Below, piece after piece: positions 1-12,300 of a DNA stretch of 64,000 nucleotides. The stretch covers positions 24,349,074-24,413,073 of the forward strand of contig ML677334.1 in the NCBI GenBank assembly GCA_007922305.1, given 5' to 3'. Both the position numbers and the translations under genes were made by a program. Every line of letters begins with the position of its first letter. Position 1 is the stretch's first letter. The notes beneath the pieces are model-generated. The model was not told the DNA's origin, did not search any database, and saw only the letters and a program-made list of their open reading frames with translations. The stretch is from Dermatemys mawii (Eukaryota; Chordata; Testudines; Dermatemydidae).

Positions 1-3000
1 AAAAGCAAAACTCAAACTACAAAGGTGGCATCCTTTATAATAAATTAGACAATATTTTAGGTCAAAACTGTCCATATTCTCCCTTCCACTACGGTAAAAG
101 AAGAACATGACCTTACAGAAACCAGCGCTGGTGGCAGAGGGAAGGCAAGTAAGAAGTTACCTTGCATCCTCCTCCTCCTCTCCCCACCCCCTTGTGACTG
201 ATGTTTGTATTTTATAAAAAGAGGGTAACCCGAGGCAGAAATGAGCCGGACGTAACTGTTTGACACACAGTTATTACATCTATATAAACTATAGGAGGAT
301 CAGGGACACAATTTAGTCTTGTGAAATATATCCAAATGAAATTTTACCCTCTAAGTCTAACAATTCCCTTGCTTTACACAGCTCTGGGTACGACTGTCAC
401 AGTCTACTATGACAAGGAGCATTAATTAAGAAAGGATTTTGGAAATAGGGATATAGAAAGGAAAAAACCCTGAATCTCTCGTGACTTTTTGTTTTTGTGT
501 TGGAGACAACATGATAAAATCATTTTGAGACACCCTAATAAGGTCCTTTCTCCCCCTTCAAAACCAGAGACAACCTTGATATGCAAGCAGCTTCTATGAC
601 TGCTGACTTCAAGGTCACAATCGTAAAGGATAATAATGTTCACTTTAGTTTTTCTGCATTAAAGTAACACTGTGCTAAAATATTATGACCAACTCAACAA
701 TGATTGAGTGACAAGACATAATCCACAGTAAATTAGTATAGATAATCCCTAAATCATGGTCTGTCATACTTGCCATTCTGGTAACACATTTGATTTTAGA
801 AACAATTTAAAGCTTAAATAAATTATAGATAAGTAAATGTACTATCCTGACAGTGGAATCATCCTCCAGTAAGTATGTTAGGCAGACAAAACATTAATAG
901 AGTAAATCAGTGGTTTTAACACTTTTATTTGCAGACCCCTAAAAAAATTCAAATGGAGGTAAGGACCCATTTGGAAATCTCTGTGGACCACAGAATGAAA
1001 ATCTCTGGACTAAATAAATACTTTCCCTGTTCAAAAAAGTACTGGTGCCCAGTGTTTCACATAGGAAAATGATCATTTTTCATTATTTTAAACTGCAGTT
1101 CCTCTTCTCTGAGAAAGGGAGGAAAAAAATTCATTGCTGGCATATTCCGTATGTCTGTTCCACGACTGAGTTAGGACTGAACTATTTTTAGTGTGCACAT
1201 CACCCTAATGCACTGCAAAGTTCATGCATAAGCAGGTAACGTTCCTTGCTGCTGTGGCACTAAGGGCTTAGTAACTTCAACATTTATGTAGATGGCAAAT
1301 CTTCTGAGTTGGTTCAAGATCTTCATGCTCACCACACAACTATCCCAGATGGTTGATATACTCAGAGTATGTAGCTGGGCATAGTCTTGATATGCTGCTT
1401 GAGATGTAATCAGTGGTTGGGAGACTGAAATTTTTATTTAGGTCAGATGTCTCATTGACAAGTATCAAGGGGATCTGTGGCAATCTGGATACTGCTCTGC
1501 ATATGGATACAGACTGCATGGGTAGTGCCAATATATCTTCTCCTGCTAATGTGTGGAAGTCAAGTATCCATGCTGCCCATAGACAATACTATCAATACTA
1601 TTGATCCCAAGATCAATAATATCACTGATGCTACATATCATAAGATTATGTACCTTTGTATCCTGACAGGACAGGGGGCCTTAAGGTGGCTTTTTTTCCT
1701 TTCTCGTGGAGCATACCCAATACTATTCTCTGGGAATCGTCTTTCCTCAAACTCTCTTCTTGAATCTCACAAGATTCCATTTTGTCACCTCTCTTGTTCT
1801 TTGCATATATGTTGCTCTTAGAAGCATTAGTTTATACTGTGCTGTGTCATCAATATACTGAGAGTACTTAAGTAATTACTATGTCTTCTGATGTACCCGG
1901 TGCAGTCATGTGCCATACTAAGCATCTGGTAAAAAAATGGAGCACATAAGGATTATCAGGAACAAGATGGAGTTACACCTCAAGATTGGCCAAAGCATGT
2001 GGAAGATCAGACAAAGAGTTTATCAGCATCTTTGATAGAAGGTGTTTTCTGATACCTCCCAACAGAGGTTGCAGTCTAAATACACCGTAAGATTTCCATC
2101 TCCTATTAAGAAATCAAATAACTTCTTTGGTTTGGAAGATAGTGAGCTGGTGGCAGGGTATTCAGCTTTGAAATTCACACACTCCCTTGGTTTAAAATAA
2201 TTTTTAATCTGTTGACCAGCAGGGCATGCTACAAGGCCCATTTGTTTACACAGGCATTTGTGGTCGATGTAGTAAAATGGAACTGGTGAAGGCTGAAAGT
2301 TGAGTTGGTGTTGTGGGAAGGGAAGAGTATTGTTCTGACTTTTGCTTCTACTTGACCTGTTGTTGTTTAAATTCTGAACGAAGGAGATGGACTGTTGGAC
2401 TTGTATTCATAGATGGTCTTTTTAATGGCTGTCAGCGGTGCCTAGAGCACAGGACTGACACTTATTTTGTATTAAGAAAAAGCTACAAATCAAAACTAAT
2501 ACTATAAAAGTCAGATAGATCAGAGATGCAAGGCATCTTATCCTAAGTCCTGACGTACAATTCAACATATTTTGTTATCCTAGTCAAATGAACAAGCAAG
2601 ACTGCAGGGGCTGAAGAGACAATTTGCTCTTTTATTTTTTTTTTTGGCACCAAACCTACAATGTACATTTACTATTGCCTTAACAGCATCAACTACAAAT
2701 GTCTGCAAGTTCAAGGCCTTAAAGTGCACTACATAAATCTATTGAGAATATATGGAAAAAGGCTTCCTGGAATGTCTCAAAAGATTGTGATCTTATGTTT
2801 GGGAAGCATGATACTGCTTTTGCACATCTGTGCCCCATTTTAACACTTTTTCCTCCCTGTCCCAAATATGTCTTACGTTTTTTGCTTATATTTTGGTGTC
2901 TATTTCTGACTCCACAGATCTGTCAAGTGTATTGTTTTATGTATCTAGCAGGGTTCCTGATGTTCATATATTTGTGGACAAAACCCTTCTAGGTAAACGC

Positions 3001-3191
3001 ACTGAGTTGGAAAGAACCATGGTTTCCAAATATACTGCAACAGAGAAGTCATGCTACATGAACTCAGGTAAATCAGCTCAGAGAGTAGAAGCAAGAGAGA
3101 GCAAGAACAATTCTCACAAGCTTTGTCCTAAATGGGAAAATAAGAGTAGACTGTTTAATATTAAAGTACTATATATGTAATTTGTTCATAC
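1..3191 (-). other. SLC35B3 intron 8 (partial), no coding exon seen
   Basis: AT-rich intronic DNA downstream of exon 8. I searched the minus strand for the missing C-terminal exon and saw none. Near 905-1015 there is an old interspersed-repeat remnant with the phrase 'cagtggtt...' and 'gtggaccacag', typical of decayed hAT-like ends. Short ORFs on either strand here (for example about 2795-3180 plus) have no recognisable domain. Confidence 0.7.
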
Positions 3192-3303
3192 CTGTTACAG
3201 CTAGAAGGGCACCGAAGATTTTAATCAATGCGAGAACAAAGGATATTCCAAAATATCCAGTCAGGGAAAAAAAGAATGCATAACCATAAGTCTGAACTGG
3301 ATG
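3192..3303 (-). CDS. SLC35B3: SLC35B3 exon 8 (residues 291-327 plus one base)
   Basis: Acceptor TTGTTGTTGCAG, donor ACAG-GTATGA. Encodes [20 protein letters not shown] and [17 protein letters not shown], a long double membrane segment conserved in SLC35B3. Phase 0 at the start; one base of the next codon is left at the end. No exon encoding the following conserved GRKAMTIVLSF segment could be found between here and base 1, so the remaining coding exon(s) are off the left edge. Confidence 0.96.
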
Positions 3304-6300
3304 CTGCAACAACAACCAAAAAACCTGTTAGGAACATGCAAAATAAACCCTGAGGTGTTGCAAAACGAAATAAAACTATAGACTTTAATCAATTGCACGA
3401 GCAATAAGCTGTTCAACAGTGCATTCCTGCAAAGGTTCTTATTTAATGAAAATTAAAAATGGGGGAAAAAAATTATGAACTCAACTATGGCACTTTTTAA
3501 AATTCACCTAGCTTATTGATCAAGGACTAAAAGGAGGATTAATTTGTAAGTTGGACAAGTTTACCTGTACTCCAGATCATAAAGTTATGTTAACAAAACA
3601 GCAAGACTTGTTCCACTATTAACAATCTTTACAGTGAGGAGTCCTTAGTACACAGGAAACAGTTTAAACATTTTAATTTTAAAACGAGATTAATTTTACC
3701 TTTGAACAAAATGTTACTGCAGGGCTTAATCCACTAGTGCACGTCAATCCCAATAAAATGTACACAAAACCTATTGAATAGGAATACAGAACCTGAAACA
3801 GTTAAAATAAAAATATTAGCTAGTCCTATTAAACAATTAAAGTAGGAAATTAAATGCTTTCCAATATGTGGCTGTGTTAATATACTCAATTTTAAATGTA
3901 GCAATTAACATCCTCAAACAGTAGTATTTAAGTAACTATATGAAAAGCGAGAATGGGTAAGAGGATCATGATCTTCCATTTTGCCATCACCTCCACACAC
4001 AAAATCTTTCATATGCAGGAAGTCAGTTACTAATATCCTCAGGCTAGACCTAAAAGATAGCAGATACTTAGAATTCAGGATTTTGTTGCTTAAGTAAAAC
4101 TTTGAACAATTATAAATATATGCAGTTTACTTATTTTTAATTTACAAAACTCCAAGTATATACACTTATAAATTACATAAACCAAACTACATTTTTAGCA
4201 AAGCCAAGCATTCATAAAATTTGGAAATGCCAGAATTAAGGTTGCCTGTGCAATCTTAATTCAGGGCGCTTGAGCATGTGCATCATGACAGTCTTTAATT
4301 TACAGGACCACATTTTTTTTCCACAGAACCCCTGCCTCATTCAGTGAGAAGGACAGACAGTGATCATTAAATGGTTAGCTATTTAACATTTATTTTTATC
4401 TTCAGCATTTGGTGCGTAGCTCTGTGTATTTACTGCACATCATCCGAACACTGCATTGAATACAAAATTAATTTCCTCATGGCTTTTCTACTATAATCTC
4501 ATAGTATCTCAGTTATTTACTGACAGTAATGAGTTATCTTCACAACACCTCTGTGAGGTGAGATGGCTTCCCTTCCCGCCCCCACTGTCCACATCAGGAA
4601 ATGACAGACTGAGACCAAAATTATCAGAAGTGTCCTCTAATTTTGGGAGGTCAATTTCAGACACGAAGGTCCTGATTTTTCAGAGTACTTAATATTTTAT
4701 GCATTTATAGCACAGCTCCTACTTCTGTTACAGTTGTGAGTGATCAAGCACTCCTTCAAATCTGGCACTACATGTCTCCTGCTGGGCAATGAGAAAACAT
4801 GGAACACACAATTAGTGGCCACTTGTCAATAGTTTGGTTTAAACAACTTGCCCAGCATCATATAGGAACTATGTGGTGGAACTGGTGGACGGAATGGGAG
4901 GTTAGTATCCCCCAACAGAAATATTTCAATAAACTCACATGTGTGGGAGGGCAGAGGTAACAGCAGGAACTGGCAGGGTTGTAGGACCCAGGAGCAGGTA
5001 GGAACTATTACCATCTCTCTTCCCAACCTGGAGCCTGCTTGTTCCCTGGCCTACTGCGCTCTCACCCACCAGGTGACAGAAGAAGAGACAGAATCCAGTT
5101 CTCCAGAGATGCATTAATCTGTCTTGACCATAAAAAGGTCCTTTCTCATTAAGGTGACAAGATGTCCCGATTTTTATAGGGACAGTCCCGATTTTTGGGC
5201 CTTTTTCTTATATAGGCTCCTATTACCCCTCACCCTCATCCTGATTTTTCACACTTGCTGTCTGGTCTTCCTATTTCTCTTCCCACAATAATCCTGCCTC
5301 ACTCACTAAACACTTTCCAACTTCCTCACAAATGAGGAAAAGGTCCTACAGACAACAAATTCATACGTTACACAGTCTCGAACAATTCCCAAAGCATCGT
5401 CCAGTGTGTGCACAGAACAAGGCTGATGTCCTGTGGAAAAAACAATATGCAATCAAAAAGATTCTATTATAATGCATATATACAAAGGGGCCAGGTAAAT
5501 TTAATTCTTGCGTTTCCTAATTTTTGAATGCTTGACTTTGCAACCTTAATGTTCTTTTAACATCTTTTTTGGAGGCCTCTTCCTAAATTCTTTAAAAACT
5601 TAAATTAGAAAAATAAATTTCATCATATACAACCATATTGACCCCTTTCTCTCAGTAAGACATCAGCACAATCCTCTATCATTGTAACTAATGGAGTAAC
5701 TGGTGGCAGTAGAAGACTGTTATTTTGTATGTGGACCTGCCACTACAGGCATCTATAAACATATATTTTGCCAGTGGGTTTCACAGCTATGTGTTAGACA
5801 GCAAAGCAATGTGGAGACTATGGAATAATAGGTTCTATTCCAGGCTTCATAGGGGAGTGTTCTCTAGTAATTAGACCCTTCTATCACTGTTCCTATGACA
5901 TCTTCACTGAATGTCTTCATCTTCACTGAATACAACTTGAAAAAGCAAATGTAATTGAAGAAAAAATGTTTTGCTTTATAAAACATACTGCAATATGCTA
6001 TTGAAGAAACCGATAAGTATAAAAATTACAATGTCAAAGTCACAATTTTAATTATCAGTTTGAATAAAATCTACCAATAGCTATTTTTTATTAGGTTAAC
6101 CCTCCAAAAAAGGATCCACTTATTCTGGCCTTATTGCCTACTATAAAATTGTATTAATTCCACTAAGGGCAGAAAGCCTACAAGAGTTCTCAGAACCATA
6201 TTTATCATTTTCATTTTGATTTACAGATTAATGGGTTGGCTATTAATGTATATTTATTGTCAATTAACATCAACTGTCTTTTTTTGAGCTCACGGGCATT

Positions 6301-9300
6301 GAAGTAACTTCTCTAGTACTAGACATTTGTTATTTTGATTAGCTGCAGATTCTTTCACTTGGTAGAACTTGTTCATATCCCTGGTGATTTTATTTCCCTC
6401 TTTCTGCTATGGTCTTCCTATATAGCAACAAGACACTAAGAGTATACAATGGTAAAATTACCAAAATTATTTAATCTTTACCCATGTCTGGAATACAGAA
6501 TCATTTTTTCCTCAAATCTTGTTGGCACTTAGGAAGACAAGGATTTTAAAAAGAGCTGATTACTGCTTCAAAAAGCGATGAAGAGCTTCTGGGCTTCTTA
6601 TGAATTTTGAAATCCCATACTGCTCATTATTATAAAGGCACTTAATTTTCAAGCTCTGATTATTTTCTAAAGTAATTTCTAATGAGGTTAGTCACAGTGC
6701 CTCTGTTCTGTACTGAGGATAGACTACTGAACTCGGAGGTAAAGTTTTAATGGATGTGCCTCTATTGATATCAGTATATAATGTAAGTTTTACCAAAGTT
6801 CAGAGGAGTTCTCCAATCATTTAAAACTTTTCAGCCGCATCTGCTGGTTCTTTTATTCTAAGCTTTGTGCATCACATTTTGTATCTTTTGGGACTGAATA
6901 ACATTTGTCAATCTGAAGATTTTGTCACTGCTCTTTAGAAAATTTAACTATCAGAATTTTTTAAAATAAAAAAGGTGTCAGTACCTTTGTGGTTTCACTT
7001 TAACACCAGTCAATCACTTTTGATGTTTAGTCTAGTTTTTTTACACTACTTATGGAAAAGAATTTCACTCAAAGTTCTGGATTTTTTTAAAAAAATCAAT
7101 TACAATGTTAAGTCCATTAGGATTCTGTCAGTTTTCAGCAGCTCTGGACAACATCGACTACATCAGGTGTTAGAAACTGCATGTGTATATATGCAATACA
7201 AACATCAAATATAGGATTACTTTCCCATATTATCTGGGGCAATTATGTGGTAGTGTCAACTCACTGCCTAGTATTTTTTGGGATTTCATCTCCCCTATAA
7301 ATGTAATTTGCCAATACAATTTCAGATTTCACTGTTATGCTACTAGTCCCACAGTTGTTTTTCTTAGTTACATCTAGAGCACTATAATATGGATGGTCAC
7401 TAATAGCCAGATTTTTAAAAACATACTTAGGTGCTGAATGATATTTTTAAAAACATTGAAATAATGGACAAAATATTTCAAACTAAGAGAACATATTATA
7501 TTTTTATCAAAATTGGAATACGTTATTTCAGTTATGCAGGAAGGATCTATAAACTAATGTTATACTTCCTGTCTATACAAATATTACATAAAAATAGGAG
7601 AATTACTGCAACCTCAACTTGTTTCATTTAATAATGTACACAAATGCGTACCTTAAAAGGTAAACGAGTAGAGCAGCACAGCACTTTTTTATATGCATGA
7701 TAAACAGATTAAATTTTGGTTTACCATTAGATGATTAGTATATTCTGGTGTACGTAGCATCTCTTAAATACGGAGTTAGAATTTTTCCTATGTATTGTTA
7801 TAGTCTGCCAGTGGTTCTCAACCAGGGTAAGTGTACCCCTAGGTGTACGCACAGGTCTTCCAGGGGGTATATCAACTCATCTAGATAGCTGCCCAGTTTT
7901 ACAACAAGCAACATGAAAAGAACTAGCAAAGTCAGTACAAACTAAAATTTCATGTGACTTGTTTATACTACTCTATATAGTACATTTCAGCATACAAGTG
8001 CAATATTTTATTCCAATTGATTTATAATATAATTATGGTAAAAATGAGAAAGTAAGCAATTTTTCAGTAATAGTGTGCTGAGACATCTTTGTATCTTTAT
8101 CTCACATTTTGTAAGCCATTAGTTTAAGTGAGGTGAAACTTGGGGGGTAAACAAGACAAATCAGACTGCTGAAAGGGGTACAGTGGTCTGGGAAAGTTGA
8201 GAGCCACTGATCTGTGTGACAGAACACTAGATTAAAGAGTCAGGTATTTACCATTTCTGAATTGGAACCATTGTGCAACTTCATAGCTTTTTCCTGCACA
8301 TTTCCTATAACTGCATCTGCACAGAGAGCAAGGGATATAAGGACCACACCTTCAAAGAAAAAGGGAAAAACAAACAGTATTAATAAATAAGATGAATGCC
8401 ACTCTACACTCACCCTGTAGTGACAAGTGTAGTGCAAGATGCTAACTCAAACAATTTTCACTTTGCTTATAACTGGTTTAGATCTTAAGGTCTAGAAGGC
8501 AGGGACTGTCTTATTTTACACAGACCAGCACCACTGGGCACCAAATCCTGATATAGGCATCTGGGCTCTCATGCACTACAAATAATTATTAAACTTTTTA
8601 AGATCAAATTAATTCTGAATATTATTTATACAGTAGCTGCTCACTTAACATTGTAGTTATGTTCCTGAAAAATGCTACTTTAAGCAAAACATTAAGCAAA
8701 TCCAATTTCCCCATAAAAATTAATGTAAATGGGGGGTGGGAGGGAGAGAGGCTAGGTTCCAGGGAATTTTTTCGCCAGACATAAGACTCTAGTATATATA
8801 CGTACACGCAGTATAAGTTTTAAACAATTTAATACTGGTACACAGAGATGATGATTGTGCAGCTTGGTTGAGGTGGTGAAGTCAGAGGGTGGGATATTTC
8901 CCAGGGAATGCCTTACTGCTAAATTATGAACTAGCAATCGGCTGAGCCCTTAAGGGGGTAACACATTGTTAACGCAGCCCCACATTCTACAAGACAGCAC
9001 AATTAGAGAGAGGGAAGACAGCATGGCAGAAAGAGAATCACACCATGTGAGTGTGTAAGAAAGAGAGATGCGCATTGCACCTTTAAGTATGCTGACCCCA
9101 TTTTAAGTACACTGCTTTTTTAAATAGATCAGCAAGTTGAGATAGCAGCTCTTGGTAGCAAGCCCCCTCCATTCTGAGCTCTGTTATGTGTCCTCCCCTG
9201 CTTTTCGAAAATGGGGTAAGCAGCGGGGAGGAGGATACTCTGACATTAGCCCCCCCTTCTTCCCCACATAAGAAGCTCCTGGGAGCAGCTCCAAGGCAGA

Positions 9301-12300
9301 AGGCAGGAGCAGCACATGATAGTGGGGGATGGGACAGCTGAACTACTGCCAACTGATAGCCTGCTGGGCAGCTGCTGCACAGGGAACTTATGGGAGTGGG
9401 GAACTGATAGGGGGCTGCCAGCCCACCCTGGTTCCAAGCCCCCACCAGCTAAGTGCAATGGAAGCATTGCAGAACATTACATGAGCATATTCTCTAATTG
9501 ATCAGCAATGTAGCAACATTAACTGGGATGACTTTAAGGAAGGAGTTACTGTAAAATATAGTATGTGCTGTTGGAAAGAAAAGGAAAAAGCAATGTCCAG
9601 TATATTAAACACACAAAAAAGGAAAACACAGAAATACAGACCAAAAAAAACAAAAGCAAGAGGATTCGCAGTGAAAGGTTTTCAGTTTTTTGAACTTACT
9701 TTATTTGCCTAGGTGCTGATCAGGTACAAGATGAATGTGTGTGTTTATGTATATGCTGCACTACTTGGCCACAAACAACTCACTGCATGGCAGGTACCAT
9801 TATCAACTTAACAACCAAGTCAACTAATTTCCAAACTTTGATTCTCTCACTATTTTACCAATAAAGATCTCTGCCATTCCAAGAGTTAGGATTAATGCTG
9901 AATACTCTATGAAATCATGTTGGAATCCCAGCTTTCAGAAAAGTAAAGTATTAAATTAACTAGCAGCACATAAGATGTCAGTTAATGATGTCTATTTTTT
10001 ATTGTTTCTTATACCATGACCACCATAACTGAATGGTGAGGGCAAAAACAGGAAACAAGTAGGTTATTCAGCATTACATTACTTAAGATTTTATATTTCA
10101 CTGGTAGACATTTTGTACAAATATTTAAAGGAAGGAATAAACTTTTCCCATCTGAAAAATTATTGATCCTTGGGACTGCTTAAATTGAAAAACGTTTTAA
10201 GTTCCTAGTTTCCTTAAATTTAGTTATAAAGTTGCCTCCATGCTATAATTTTGGGCCTATGCCATTTTCTAACCACCAGAAAACAAGCAGAGGGGGAAGA
10301 GTCTATAATCTATTCAATCAGGTATCTAGCAGCACTGTTACAATTGCATTGTATATGCCAAAAAACTTCTTTATAATTGGCAGCAGAAGCCAGAACAGGA
10401 ATAATAAGCCGGAAGAAACATCTGATGCTTGAGTGAAATGCATTGATGGAAAAACAGACCCTATGGGACTTCATTAATGTGTTGATAACATATGGGTGTG
10501 TGCACTTTTTTTTTTTTTTTTTTTTAAAATAAAAAGCACTCTTTTCTCCCTTAGTGAGAGGAACACATCATATCTGGTCAAGGAAGTTTTGAGTTCGTCG
10601 TATTTCCTACATCACACCCATCATATTTTAAATTATACTTTTTCACATACTGTATCAATCTGTAGCTTGAATCCATTACAATGCCTATATGGGTGTACCA
10701 GTATAAAATAAGATGATATTAAACTGGCTAATGTGCACTCTCATTATTTGATAGTTTTGTTTAAACTGCAACCCATTTTTCCTTCCTCAGCTGCTGCGGC
10801 GGACCCTTGTATGTCCGCCGAAAAGCCACCGAATGAATTACTTCCGCATTTGGCACCCATTTTCGGCGGACATGCCGAGCGCTCCCGAAATAGCTCAGTG
10901 TGTCTGCCGAAAAGCCACCGAATACGGAAGTAATTCATTCAGCGGCTTTTAAGCAGCACAGGAGCTTGCGACCCACCCTGGGAGCGCTGTTTCTCATCCT
11001 ATATTGACAATATTCAAAAACTACACACAGAAGATGTACTTGCATCAAATTAGTGAAGGTGTTAGGACCAACATGGTCTCGGTCCTTCAGTTTGTAGAGA
11101 GAGCATTTCACACAAATTTAAAAATAAAAATCTGACACTTTAAAATCTGTTTTTAAAGAATGCCATCTAAAAATAGCTTTTAACCATTAAAAACCTCAGT
11201 AAGAACATATGCCTAGATGTATTTTTCTTGGGATATACTTATTTGGGGAGTTCCTAAAAGAACATACCCACATGGTGTACCCAAAATACATGTTTCTTTG
11301 TTCAACTACACATATCTTGTGCCACTATGTTTATGCATAGAGTAGATCCTATAATTTAGATAGGTAGCAAGTCATTTTTTTCCAGTTGTAATACCACTAA
11401 AGTGACACACATTATAAAGCCAACATAGCAAAACTATGACAAGACTAAATATCTGAGTTCAGACATCATAAATCCTTACTGTATGAGCACCGCTCAACAC
11501 TAGATGGGTAAGTTTTCTGAAAAGGAAAGGTTTATTCCCTAAAAAAGGGCTCTTGTTTTAGGATCAACCAATCCTAGTATGAATGAAGGTCCCAAAATGA
11601 ATTGTCAATTACTATGTTTCATCTGAATCTCCTGAAATAAAAACAGCTTCAAAATGGACAGCCCTAAATTTCTACATTGTATATACATATTACTATTACA
11701 TTATCTCCAATGCCTTTTATAGCACATAATTCAAGGTTACTGCATGAAACAATTTGAAATTTCATGATGCGGGCATTAAGTAAGTGTAACACCAAACAAT
11801 CTTGCACTAGAATTGTTTTAATGTAATTGTTAAAATAGTAAAATATGAAGCAGCATGTTTACATAATCTTGAGAACATACATGCAGTTTCAGTTATGTAC
11901 ACCGTGAGGTATGCTTTCCAGAGCTGTATTCTCTAGAAAGCACGTGCAGTTTTAAAGTAGCAGCATGGAGAGTAACAGAGAGGCTGACAGACTTGCTGCA
12001 CGCAGTAGATTTAATGGTGATGTATATCGAAGTCTATAGTCCCAACCACTTTAAGATGGACTCTGAAGAGGCCCTACCTTTCTGATGGAGATTGGTAATG
12101 CTGTTTTCAAAGTCTGAAGACCTCTAATACACCAAGTGCAAATGGAAATGATTGCTTATTCAAATACATACATTTGAGATATTGTAGATGAAGCACTGAA
12201 TTAAAGTTGACTCTTTCCATTTAAAGAGCCTTTTTCAGTAACTTAAAACTTTGTTCAACTTTCAGGGTGAAATTTTCCAGTTTGTCAGTGCAAAAATGGC

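Larger units (their letters stand above)
3793..8251 (-). other. SLC35B3 intron 6
   Basis: About 4.5 kb of AT-rich intron. It contains a MIR-like remnant around 4518-4900, a small MITE at 5151-5273, one copy of a dispersed 70-bp repeat near 5496-5565 and a hAT-like element at 7809-8209, each listed separately. The rest shows nothing recognisable. Confidence 0.85.

Noticed and set aside
2795..3180. Overlapping hydrophobic plus-strand ORFs near exon 8
   Set aside because: Opposite strand to the gene, AT-rich composition, no family match.
1..3191. Missing C-terminal exon(s) of SLC35B3
   Set aside because: Searched for the conserved stretch after exon 8 on the minus strand and did not find it. 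It most likely lies left of base 1.
5340..5440. Open minus-strand stretch after a polypyrimidine-AG (TTTTTTCCACAG), considered as a SLC35B3 exon
   Set aside because: The translation does not resemble SLC35B3, and exons 6 and 7 join in phase without it. At most a cryptic exon.
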